From positions 3,286,001 to 3,350,000 of the forward strand of contig NZ_CP022685.1 in NCBI RefSeq assembly GCF_002556545.1: 64,000 nt of DNA. The letters are read 5' to 3'. The DNA is from Streptomyces formicae. Its GTDB lineage: Bacteria; Actinomycetota; Actinomycetes; Streptomycetales; Streptomycetaceae. Below, piece after piece: positions 34,089-47,854 of this stretch (positions are counted from its first letter, which is position 1; each line of letters begins with the position of its first letter). The notes beneath the pieces were generated by a model, which worked only from the letters and a program-made list of their open reading frames with translations, ran no database searches and had not been told where the DNA came from. The translations under genes were made by a program, and so were the position numbers.

Positions 34089-35054
34089 TCACAGCGGCCA
34101 GACGTACGGCCCCTCGGGGTCGTCGAGCCAGGCCCATTCGTAAGGACCGCTCACGGTGATCCCGAAGCGCTCGCGCACCGGCCGCCCCTCGCGCTGCCAC
34201 AGCGCGAGCGCCTCATGGGGGTCGAGGCTGCCCGCGGTCAGCTCCAGCAGGAAGCGGAAGAGCTCGTTCTGTAGGGCCCTGCGCGGCAGCCCCCCGATGT
34301 GCTGCTCGTGCGGGGCCCTTCGGCTGCCGCCGCGCAGCGGCACGAAGTAGGCGGGCGTGTGCAGGAAGCGGCCCTCCGCGTACTCCGCGTCGCGGACCGT
34401 CAGCGTGATCAGGCCGGTGGCCAGCGGCGCGAGGATCCGGGCGCCGGGACGGCACTGGGTGAGCCAGGACCTGGGGACCGAGCCCAGGGTGCAGGTGGCG
34501 ATGATCCGGTCGTAGGGCGCGCGCTCGGCGCAGCCCGCAGCCCCGTCGCCGGTCACGACGGCCGGACGGTAACCGGCGGCGGCCAGGTGCCGCCGCGCGG
34601 ACTCGGTGATCTCCGGGTCGAGGTCGACGGTGGTGACGTGGTCGTCGCCGAGCCGGTGGGCCAGCAGCGCCGCGTTGTAGCCGGTGCCCGCGCCGATCTC
34701 CAGGACCCGGTCCCCCGGGCGCACGTCGAGCTCGGCGAGCATCATCGCCATCAGGGACGGCTGGCTGCTGGACGACAGCAGGTCGCCGTCGCGCACGCGG
34801 GTGGCCAGGGGCGCGTCCGCGTACGCCCCGCGCAGCCAGCGCGCCCGTCTCGCCGCGTCCGGGTCCTCGCCCCACAGCCGCTCGTGGCCGCCGCCCGCGT
34901 TGACGTAGTAGTACGGCACGAAGAGGTGCCGGGGCACGGACTCGAACGCCGCCCGCAGGCCGGGATCGCCCTGCCAGACCCCGGTCGCGTCGATCTCGCG
35001 CACGAGGGCGGCCCGCGCCGCGGCGACGAGGGCGGCGTCGGGTTCGGGTTCCAT
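34089..35054 (-). CDS. PCMT-like protein methyltransferase
   Basis: The 321-residue protein resembles L-isoaspartyl O-methyltransferase: SVPRHLFVPYYYVN near the N-terminus, SSSSQPSLMAMMLAELD, motif I VLEIGAGTGYNAALLA and VTTVDLDPEITESARRHL. The C-terminal 110 residues are additional and end in WLDDPEGPYVWPL. PCMT enzymes repair isoaspartate in aged proteins; extended forms in actinobacteria also modify peptides in RiPP pathways, but no precursor gene is adjacent. ATG 35054 is the first good start; an extended frame upstream has no ribosome site. It is divergent from the globin gene. Confidence 0.8.
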   Translation of the reverse strand: MEPEPDAALVAAARAALVREIDATGVWQGDPGLRAAFESVPRHLFVPYYYVNAGGGHERLWGEDPDAARRARWLRGAYADAPLATRVRDGDLLSSSSQPSLMAMMLAELDVRPGDRVLEIGAGTGYNAALLAHRLGDDHVTTVDLDPEITESARRHLAAAGYRPAVVTGDGAAGCAERAPYDRIIATCTLGSVPRSWLTQCRPGARILAPLATGLITLTVRDAEYAEGRFLHTPAYFVPLRGGSRRAPHEQHIGGLPRRALQNELFRFLLELTAGSLDPHEALALWQREGRPVRERFGITVSGPYEWAWLDDPEGPYVWPL

Positions 35055-35158
35055 GTGTCCACTGTGCTGCGCCGCCGCCCGCGATGCGAGTGGCGGGCGG
35101 GGCCGGGTCCCGTTCGAAGGTCCTAAGTCTTCCGTACTCGGCCGCCCCGTCTGAGACC

Positions 35159-35572
35159 ATGGACGGTGTGAACGAGATCCCACGCGGCACGCTTCAGGAG
35201 CAGACCTTCTACGAGCAGGTCGGCGGCGAGGAGACCTTCCGGCGCCTGGTCCACCTCTTCTACCAGGGGGTCGCGGAGGATCCGCTGCTGCGGCCCATGT
35301 ACCCGGAGGAGGACCTCGGGCCCGCCGAGGAGCGGCTCGTGCTGTTCCTGATGCAGTACTGGGGCGGCCCCCGCACCTACAGCGACAACCGCGGCCACCC
35401 GCGCCTGCGCATGCGGCACGCGCCGTTCACGGTCGACAGGGCGGCGCACGACGCCTGGCTGAAGCACATGCGCGCCGCGGTCGACGAGCTCGGCCTCTCC
35501 GAGGAGCACGAGCGGACGCTGTGGAACTACCTGACGTACGCGGCGGCGTCCATGGTCAACTCCGAGGGGTGA
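35159..35572 (+). CDS. glbO: Truncated haemoglobin, group II
   Basis: The 137-residue protein matches group II truncated globins (TrHbO): TFYEQVGGEETFRRLVHLFY, the CD region PMYPEEDLGPAEERL, the group II marker Trp/Tyr environment QYWGGPRTY and the proximal His in LRMRHAPFTVD, with a final helix LWNYLTYAAASMV. It binds haem and would handle O2, NO or peroxide in the cytoplasm. ATG 35159 is used; GTG 35168 is an alternative. The 104-bp gap to the divergent methyltransferase contains both promoters; I saw no clear operator. Confidence 0.92.
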   Translation: MDGVNEIPRGTLQEQTFYEQVGGEETFRRLVHLFYQGVAEDPLLRPMYPEEDLGPAEERLVLFLMQYWGGPRTYSDNRGHPRLRMRHAPFTVDRAAHDAWLKHMRAAVDELGLSEEHERTLWNYLTYAAASMVNSEG

Positions 35573-35743
35573 CGAGGGGTAATACCCAAACCGTCTCCTG
35601 ACACCTGACCCCTTCCCCAAACCACCTGCCCTCTGAAAGCATCCGGAAAGACCGCTGGGGGGCGATGCGCAGGCAATCAGTCGTGCCCGCGTACGCGACG
35701 CACATACGCGTGAGCGCACAGCACGGGCACGGGGGGCACCAGG

Positions 35744-38509
35744 GTGACGGGGTTCGTCTTTCTGCGCGTACGCGCACACCGTCTGCTACTGGCCGCGGCG
35801 CTCCTCGCCGTCCTGCTGACGACGGCGGTGCTCGCCACCCTCACCGCGTTCTCCGGCGCGATCGGCGACGCGGCCCTGCGCCAGAGCCTGCGCACCCGCT
35901 CGGCGGCCGACGCCGCGCTCGTCGTACGCACCCAAGTCCCGCCGGACAAGGACGACGCGGCGCGCGAGGAGGTCGAGGAGGGCGCCCGGCGCACCTTCGA
36001 CGGGCTTCCCGTGCGGCTGCGCTCGCTGGCCCGCTCGGGCACCTACGCCCTGCCGCGGAAGGAGCGCGCGGGGCAGGGTGACAAGACCGATCTGACGCGC
36101 TTCGCGGCGCTCGACCGGTCCAGGATCAAGCTGGTCAAGGGCAGTTGGCCGAACGGTTCACGTGGTTCGAGTGGTTCAGGCGGCACCGTCGAGGTGGCCC
36201 TGCCCGAGACCGCCGCCGCCAAGCTGAAGCTCGGGCCCGGCGCGGCGCCCTTCACCCTCACCGACCGCCTCACCGGCCCCGAGGTCACCGTCCGCGTCAC
36301 CGGCGTCTACCGTCCCGTCGACCCCGCCGACCCGTACTGGCAGCTCGACGAACTCGGCGGACGCGGCGTGCGCAAGGGCGTCTTCATGACGTACGGGCCG
36401 CTGCTCGTGACCCCTTCAGTGCTCACCGGGTCGCGTGTCTCGACGGAGGGCACGCAGTGGCTGGCCACCGCCGACTTCGCCGGCGTGACCACGCGGCGCG
36501 TCGACGCGCTGCGCGACGCCGCCACCGAGGGACCGGCCGCGCTCGCCGAGAACCGCGCTCTGGGCGGCAATCCGAGCGCCGACACCGCCCTGCCCCAAGT
36601 CCTCGACCGGGCCGAGCGCGCCCTGCTCGTCTCCCGCTCCACCCTGCTGATCGTCGCCCTCCAGCTCATCATGCTCGCCGGGTACGCCCTGCTGCTCGTG
36701 GCCAGGCTGCTCAGCACGGAGCGCGGCGGCGAGACCGAACTCCTGCTCGCCAGGGGCGGCTCGCGCTCCCGGATCGCCTGGCTCGCCGCCGTAGAGGCGC
36801 TGCTCCTCGCGCTGCCCGCCGCCCTCGCCGCGCCGCTGCTCGCGGCCCCGTTGACCCGGCTGCTCGCCGGGCAGGGCGCCCTCGCGCGCACCGGACTCCG
36901 CCTCGACGTGTCGGCGGGCACCGGGGTGTGGCTCGCCGGTCTGGTCACCGCGCTCGGCTGCGCGCTCGCGGTCGTCGCGCCCGCCCTCTCGACCGCTTCG
37001 GGCGTACGCCGCTCGGTGCGCGCACCCGCACTGCCCGCGCCGCTGCGGGCGGGCGCGGACGTGGGTCTCCTCGTCATCGCCGGTGTCGCCTACTGGCAGC
37101 TGGACAGCCGCACTTCGGGCTCCGGCGCGCTCAGCGACGACCGCGGCGGACAGCTCGGCATCGACCCGCTCCTCGTCGCCGCGCCCGCCCTGGCCCTCCT
37201 CGCGGGCACCGTCGTGACGCTGCGGCTTCTGCCGCCCGCGGCACGGCTCGCCGAGCGCCGCGCGGCCCGCGGCCGCGGCCTGCCCGGGGCGCTCGCGGGG
37301 TGGCAGCTCAGCAGGCGGCCGCTGCGCGGCGCCGGGCCCGTGCTGCTCCTGGTGCTCGCCGTGGCGATGGGCATGCTGGCGGTCGGACAGGGCGCCTCCT
37401 GGGACCGGTCCCAGGAGGATCAGGCGGACTTCCGCGCGGGCACCCAGATCCGGGTGCTCGGCAGCCGGGTGGCCGACGGCGAACAGGCCGGGGTCTTCGG
37501 CGGGTTGCCCGGGGTGCGCGCGGCCGCGCCCGCCGTCCGCGACACGATGAGCCTGTCGGACAACCGGCTGGCGACGGTGCTCGCCCTCGACACCGCGAAG
37601 GCCGCGCCGGGGCTCCTGACCCGCGAGGACCTCGGGAGCGGCGCCACGATCAGCGCGGCGCTCGCCCCCGGCCGGCAGCGGGCCGATGCGGGTGCGGAGC
37701 CGCGCGCGGTGGTCACCGACGCCTTCCTCGACGCGAGCGGCTCCCGGGTCGGTGACCGGATCCAGGTGCCCGCGGGCAGCAGGAAGGTCCGGGTGCTCAT
37801 CGCCGACGCGGTGCCCGAACTGCCCACGGCGGGCGCCCCCGAGGGCGCGGAGGCCGCCGCCGGACCCGGCGGCGGCGCCGTCCTGCTCGACCTTCCGCGC
37901 CTCGACGCCCACCTCGCCGAGGACGACGCCGGGCCGCTGGCCCCCTCGGAGTGGTGGCTCACCACCGGCGACGGCGAGGCGGCGCAGGCGGCCGCCGCGC
38001 TGCGCTCCCGCCCCGACATCGACCCCGAACAGGTCCTCGTGCGCGACGAGATCGCCGCCCAGTTGCGCGACGACCCGCTCGGCGCGGGACCGCAGGCCGC
38101 GCTGCTCGCGGTGGCCGCGGCCGCCGCGGCGCTGGCCGCCGTCGGCTTCGCGGTGAGCGCCGCGGGATCGCTGCGCGAGCGCTCAGCGGAGTTCGCGGTG
38201 CTGCGCGCGCTCGGTGCGCCACGGCGTCAACTGGCCCGGCTCATCGCGGCCGAGCAGGGCTTCCTGCTCGGGCTCGCCCTCCTGGTCGGCCTCGGGCTCG
38301 GCGCGGTCCTGACCCGCGCCGTGGTCCCCCTGATTGTCCTCACCGGCGAGGCGACCCAGCCGGTGCCGCCGGTCCTGGTCGAACTGCCCGTGGGCCGCGT
38401 CGCCCTGCTGCTCGCCGCGACCGCCGCGGTGCCGCTCCTGATCATCGCGGCCCTCTCGCTGCGCCGCGGCGACCCGAAGGTGTCGCTGCGCCACGAAGGG
38501 GGCCACTGA
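35744..38509 (+). CDS. FtsX-like ABC transporter permease (first)
   Basis: The 921-residue membrane protein starts at GTG 35744. It has an N-terminal helix (about 12-33), a large extracytoplasmic region (about 35-285), a block of four helices (about 295-420), further helices at 440-505 and 530-550, a second extracytoplasmic region (about 555-770) and a final FtsX block (about 785-910) with FAVLRALGAPRRQLARLIAAEQ. This duplicated MacB/FtsX layout is that of mechanotransmission ABC exporters. It precedes a second large permease and the ATPase in one operon. Cargo cannot be predicted; such systems export lipids, peptides or drugs, or act on cell-wall enzymes. Confidence 0.85.
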   Translation: MTGFVFLRVRAHRLLLAAALLAVLLTTAVLATLTAFSGAIGDAALRQSLRTRSAADAALVVRTQVPPDKDDAAREEVEEGARRTFDGLPVRLRSLARSGTYALPRKERAGQGDKTDLTRFAALDRSRIKLVKGSWPNGSRGSSGSGGTVEVALPETAAAKLKLGPGAAPFTLTDRLTGPEVTVRVTGVYRPVDPADPYWQLDELGGRGVRKGVFMTYGPLLVTPSVLTGSRVSTEGTQWLATADFAGVTTRRVDALRDAATEGPAALAENRALGGNPSADTALPQVLDRAERALLVSRSTLLIVALQLIMLAGYALLLVARLLSTERGGETELLLARGGSRSRIAWLAAVEALLLALPAALAAPLLAAPLTRLLAGQGALARTGLRLDVSAGTGVWLAGLVTALGCALAVVAPALSTASGVRRSVRAPALPAPLRAGADVGLLVIAGVAYWQLDSRTSGSGALSDDRGGQLGIDPLLVAAPALALLAGTVVTLRLLPPAARLAERRAARGRGLPGALAGWQLSRRPLRGAGPVLLLVLAVAMGMLAVGQGASWDRSQEDQADFRAGTQIRVLGSRVADGEQAGVFGGLPGVRAAAPAVRDTMSLSDNRLATVLALDTAKAAPGLLTREDLGSGATISAALAPGRQRADAGAEPRAVVTDAFLDASGSRVGDRIQVPAGSRKVRVLIADAVPELPTAGAPEGAEAAAGPGGGAVLLDLPRLDAHLAEDDAGPLAPSEWWLTTGDGEAAQAAAALRSRPDIDPEQVLVRDEIAAQLRDDPLGAGPQAALLAVAAAAAALAAVGFAVSAAGSLRERSAEFAVLRALGAPRRQLARLIAAEQGFLLGLALLVGLGLGAVLTRAVVPLIVLTGEATQPVPPVLVELPVGRVALLLAATAAVPLLIIAALSLRRGDPKVSLRHEGGH

Positions 38510-38559
38510 CATGCGGAAGCCCACCACCTGCCCCCTGACCGCCCGGGAAGGCGACTGAC

Positions 38560-42569
<4,010 letters not shown>

Positions 42570-42570
42570 A

Positions 42571-42589
42571 CGCCCCTGCGGGAGGGGCG
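42571..42589. terminator. Hairpin between convergent operons
   Basis: CGCCCCT (42571-42577) and AGGGGCG (42583-42589) pair around GCGGG, directly after the ATPase stop and before the convergent gene at 42603. Confidence 0.65.
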
Positions 42590-42602
42590 CGCCGGGCACC
42601 GC

Positions 42603-43289
42603 TTACGCGGGCATGACGGAGAGTCCCCCACCACCGGCCCGCCGCACGGCAATGGACCCATAGGCCGTACGCAACCGGAGCCAGGCCCCGGAAGACAGCA
42701 AGGTCAGCGCGTCCCCCCGCAAGAACCCCAGAGCCTGCGCGGCATGAGCGACCCGCACCGGAAGCCCGGTCTCCCCGATGGTCCTCGACCAGATCTCGCG
42801 ACCCACCCGGTCGAGTTCGGCCCGCACCCGTCGCTCCTGCGGCAACTCCTCGACGCGGGACTTGAATTCGGCGACGGCGGCCGCCACCAGGCCCTTCACC
42901 GCCTCCGGAGCCGGAAGCCCCGGTTCCTGCCGCCAGCCGCCGCGCGGCGGGAGCACCCCGGCCCACGGGGGCCCGGTCACGGCACCCGGCACGGCGGCGA
43001 CACCCGCCGTCCGCACCGACTCGGCCGACTCGGCCACGGACTCCAGGAGTTCACCCGCGGAGACGGTGACGTCGAGCGTGGTGTCGAGGCCGTGCTCGTA
43101 CGGCTTGGCGAGCCGTGCCGTACGAATGGCGAGCACCTCGAACGACGGCGGCCGCCCGAACACGGCGAGCGTGTCCCCCGCGGCCTGCAGCCGCACCGCG
43201 GCCGCCTTGTCGTAGTGGATGAGCCGGGCCAGGAAGGCGGCCAGATCGGCCGCCTCCCCGGCGTCGGCGAAGTGCAGCCGCGCGGTCAT
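42603..43289 (-). CDS. Conserved hypothetical protein, last gene of the ettA operon
   Basis: The 228-residue cytoplasmic protein starts at ATG 43289, overlapping the thioesterase stop by ATGA, so it is surely translated. Its N-terminal half (LHFADAGEAADLAAFLARLIHYDKAAAVRLQAAGDTLAVFG) and the end (SGAWLRLRTAYGSIAVRR) look like a mixed alpha/beta fold. I do not recognise a characterised family. It is found in the same position beside the thioesterase and ettA in other Streptomyces, as far as I recall. No membrane segment, Cys pair or nucleotide motif is seen. Confidence 0.8.
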   Translation of the reverse strand: MTARLHFADAGEAADLAAFLARLIHYDKAAAVRLQAAGDTLAVFGRPPSFEVLAIRTARLAKPYEHGLDTTLDVTVSAGELLESVAESAESVRTAGVAAVPGAVTGPPWAGVLPPRGGWRQEPGLPAPEAVKGLVAAAVAEFKSRVEELPQERRVRAELDRVGREIWSRTIGETGLPVRVAHAAQALGFLRGDALTLLSSGAWLRLRTAYGSIAVRRAGGGGLSVMPA

Positions 43290-43726
43290 GCGGCAAGCGC
43301 CCCCGAGCCACCGTCGGCACTGTCGTCCACGTACAGCTGGAGGTAGGACTTCTCCTCCGTGGTGATCCGGCGCGGCCGCTGGGCCTCCAGATCGAACGGC
43401 ACGACCACCGTCGACGCCCGCACGTAGACCTGCTCGTCGTCCTTGATCTCGTACGCGATCGTGAGCGACGCCGCGCCTATCTTCGTCACCCACGACTCGA
43501 CGGTGACCGGCTCGTGCCGGTGCACCAACGGCCGTACGTAGTCGATCTCGTGGCGGGCCACCACGGACCCGCCGGAGAACGACGGCGAACCGTCCCCGGG
43601 CGCGAGCCGGAACATGAAGTCGATGCGCGCCTCTTCCAAGTACCGCAGGAAGACGACGTTGTTGACGTGCCCGAAGGCGTCCATGTCCGACCAGCGCAGC
43701 GGGCACTGGTAGATGTGCCGAGTCAC
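43286..43726 (-). CDS. Acyl-CoA thioesterase, 4HBT (hotdog) family
   Basis: The 146-residue protein shows the 4-hydroxybenzoyl-CoA-thioesterase hotdog pattern: LRWSDMDAFGHVNNVVFLRYLEEARIDFM, where the Asp and the HVNN motif form the active site, then VVARHEIDYVRPLVH. It hydrolyses short or medium acyl-CoA or related thioesters. The start is GTG 43726, 7 nt after the ettA stop, with GAGG upstream; its own stop overlaps the next gene. The association with a translation factor is a stable actinobacterial gene order and says little about substrate. Confidence 0.9.
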   Translation of the reverse strand: MTRHIYQCPLRWSDMDAFGHVNNVVFLRYLEEARIDFMFRLAPGDGSPSFSGGSVVARHEIDYVRPLVHRHEPVTVESWVTKIGAASLTIAYEIKDDEQVYVRASTVVVPFDLEAQRPRRITTEEKSYLQLYVDDSADGGSGALAA

Positions 43727-43733
43727 AGCTGCC

Positions 43734-45398
<1,665 letters not shown>

Positions 45399-45553
45399 GA
45401 GAAACCGTCCGGCAATCAGTGTGTGGGCAGATACACCCCATCTTGCCGTACAGCCAGCCCCCGGCGGAAACCGGATACTCACCGTCTCCGCCGGGACCGC
45501 TCCCACCTGCGAGGCCGCCCGTCGCGCACTGCGGTTGCGCGACTACCGGCTGC

Positions 45554-46984
45554 TCACTCCTCGGTCGACGCCTGCGCCGGGTCCTTCTTCTTGCGGAGGA
45601 GGAAGATCGCCAGGCCGCCGATCACGACGAACGCCACCGCGACCCCCGCGATCAGGGGCGTATTGCTGGAGCTGCCGGTCTCTGCCAGGTCGCCGCCGCC
45701 CGAGGTGCCGCCCGCCGAGGCGGGGCTCGGCTCGGAGACGGGCTGGGCCTTGTTGTCGATCGAGGCGCCCTCGGTGCGGCAGTCCAGTACGCCCTTGAAG
45801 CGCTTCTCGAAGCCGTTGGGCCCCTTGATCGTGAAGTCGTACGGCTGGTCTTCCTGGAGCGGGATCGTCACCGTCTGCGACGCGCCCGCCTCGATCGTGT
45901 GCTTGAAGCCCATGAGCTGGAACGTGAACGGCTCGTCGCCCTTGTTGCCCGCGGTGATGTCCACGCCGCCCTTGGCGCAGTTCTTCTCCGCGGAGAGCGC
46001 CGGTATCGCGCCCTTCTCGGCCCAGTTGGCGGTGGCCGTCGCCGAGACCGTCGACTCGCTGGAGCCCGCGAGGATCTGCGTCTGGCTCCTGGTCTCGGAG
46101 GTGAACGCCCGCCCGACGGGGACGGTGGTCGACGCCTGCACGGAGAGCGCGGCCGAGCCGTCCGGCGCGTCCTTCGGTACGTCGAAGTAGACGCGGCTGC
46201 CGTCGGCCGCGGACTTCACGGGCTTGCCGTCCTTGCCGACGACCTTCACCCCGCTCGCCGCGGAATCGGTGGGCGGCGTCACCGTCACCGCGTCCGCGTC
46301 CGTCCGCACGGTGACCGGGCCGACGCGCTCTCCCGCGCGCCCGGAGACGGCCTGCGGTTCGAGCGTCAGCGACGCCTTGGGCTCGGCGCTGCCGCGCGCG
46401 CTCCTGTGCAGGTAGTCGGCGAGCTTCTCGGCCTGCGGGTCGATCGCGTCGACCTTGGCGCCGTCCGAGTACCGCCAGATCGCGACCTGCGTACCGGCCG
46501 CCGCGGTCTCCTCGGTCAGGGAGCGCGCGCCCGCCTTCTCGGCGAGTTCGGCGAGGTCGTTCACCTGCGGGTAGGAGTGCTGCAGGATCCAGCGGATCTT
46601 GCCCGCGTTGCGATTGGCGTTCAGCGAGGTGCCGCTCCAGGGGGTCTCCTGGTACTTGGCGTCCTTCTGCGTGGGGTTGTGGATGTCGATGCAGTACGTC
46701 TGCAGCGTGCCGCCGTTCTCCACGGACATCTCGAAGAGTCCTGCGGGCACCTGCTCCGTGCTGCCGCCGTCTCTGACCACGGCCTGGCCGTACGTCTGCA
46801 GGCCGTTCAGCGTCGCGACCGCTCCGCCCCGGTGCTGCGGCGCCTCTTCCGCCTGGGCCGCACCCGCTCCGGCTATCGCGCCCGCGGCGACGAGCCCCGA
46901 GACCGCGGCGACAGCGGCGAGGCGGGCTCCGATGCCGCGGCCGCGCATGGACGACGCACTACGCGCAGTAAACGCTGAAAACAC
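45554..46984 (-). CDS. Surface protein with thioester (TQXA) domain and LAETG sortase signal
   Basis: The 476-residue protein starts at GTG 46984 with GGAGGGG upstream. It has a long signal peptide (1-45), then a thioester adhesion domain whose reactive Cys98 (QTYCIDIHN) and Gln166 (GTQVAIWRY, the TQxA motif) would form an internal thioester bond that can react covalently with a host or cell surface amine. Beta-rich stalk regions follow (about 195-395), then a Ser/Gly linker, LAETG, a membrane helix and RKKK. LAETG is the type recognised by class E sortases. It should be displayed on aerial or vegetative cell walls. Ligand unknown. Confidence 0.9.
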   Translation of the reverse strand: MFSAFTARSASSMRGRGIGARLAAVAAVSGLVAAGAIAGAGAAQAEEAPQHRGGAVATLNGLQTYGQAVVRDGGSTEQVPAGLFEMSVENGGTLQTYCIDIHNPTQKDAKYQETPWSGTSLNANRNAGKIRWILQHSYPQVNDLAELAEKAGARSLTEETAAAGTQVAIWRYSDGAKVDAIDPQAEKLADYLHRSARGSAEPKASLTLEPQAVSGRAGERVGPVTVRTDADAVTVTPPTDSAASGVKVVGKDGKPVKSAADGSRVYFDVPKDAPDGSAALSVQASTTVPVGRAFTSETRSQTQILAGSSESTVSATATANWAEKGAIPALSAEKNCAKGGVDITAGNKGDEPFTFQLMGFKHTIEAGASQTVTIPLQEDQPYDFTIKGPNGFEKRFKGVLDCRTEGASIDNKAQPVSEPSPASAGGTSGGGDLAETGSSSNTPLIAGVAVAFVVIGGLAIFLLRKKKDPAQASTEE

Positions 46985-47287
46985 TGAATTCCCCTCCGGG
47001 CGGGACCCGTTCGCATGAGGGGGGGTGGTCCCGCCAGCAGATTGAAAAGGGCAGGATCACCCGCCACCTGCATGGCCGTGCCTGCCAAACTGCCCCGTGA
47101 GTTACCTCCGGCATCCTAAGGAAGCGGCACACCACCGACCCCAGTCATACCGTCGGATAACCGATCCGACTCGGAATCGTTACCCCCAACACCCGCTCCG
47201 AGCTGGGCTTATCGACAAATCAACGGCATTCATTCGCCAATAAGCCGCACTTCGGGCACCCGCGCGGAGGCCCCAACTGACGACCCG
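46985..47287. promoter_or_regulatory. 303-bp leader/promoter region of the thioester protein
   Basis: There is no gene here. It must contain the leftward promoter. A bulged inverted repeat lies around 47155-47190, pairing GGATAACCGATCCGA with TCGGAATCGTTACC. The distance of about 170 nt from the start codon fits a long leader. I could not assign a sigma class. Confidence 0.45.
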
Positions 47288-47731
47288 TCACCCCACCGGC
47301 GATGGCTCTCCGTCACGCTCCGCGCCGCGTTTTCCGTCCCGCTCGGCCACCGGTTCCGTCAGTGCCGGATTCGCCTTGAGCACCCGGCGGAACGCCGCCG
47401 TACCGCGCGAGAGGTCGTGCCCGACGACGAGCGCCTCGATGTCCGCCGACGTCCAGTGCTGCCCGCCGCGCTCCTCGTCGCGCACCCTCAACCGCCCCTG
47501 CACGATGACCGGTTCACCCACCGACACCGATCCCTGCACATTGGTGCCGAGCGCCCGCCAGGCCCACACGGTGAAGAAGTTGGTGTGCCCGTCGGACCAC
47601 GTGTTCTGCACGCGGTCGTACTTCCGCGTCGGGACCGCGAGCCGGAACCGCGCCACCGGTCCCGTCGGCAACTCCCGGTACACCGGCGTCGTCGCGACGT
47701 TCCCCACCACCGTCACCATGGTCTCGTTCAT
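47288..47731 (-). CDS. ssbB: Single-stranded DNA-binding protein SsbB
   Basis: The 147-residue protein has the OB fold of bacterial SSB: MVTVVGNVATTPVYREL, ARFRLAVPTRKYD, TNFFTVWAWRALGTNV and GEPVIVQGRLRVRD. The C-terminus ends GEPSPVG and lacks the acidic DDIPF tip through which SsbA recruits partners, as expected for the SsbB paralogue. In S. coelicolor SsbB acts in chromosome segregation during sporulation. The start ATG 47731 has GGGAGGGG upstream. It is downstream of dynB and dynA on the same strand, which agrees with a sporulation role. Confidence 0.9.
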   Translation of the reverse strand: MNETMVTVVGNVATTPVYRELPTGPVARFRLAVPTRKYDRVQNTWSDGHTNFFTVWAWRALGTNVQGSVSVGEPVIVQGRLRVRDEERGGQHWTSADIEALVVGHDLSRGTAAFRRVLKANPALTEPVAERDGKRGAERDGEPSPVG

Positions 47732-47854
47732 GCCGAACCCCTCCCGTGCGTCCGCTTCCGCCGCCGCGCCCTTCGCGGCTGCGATCTCAGACTGCACCGG
47801 TCGCGCCGAGCCCGCTGAGCCCTGTGTACCGCCGCCCGGTTGTGGAAATCCCCG

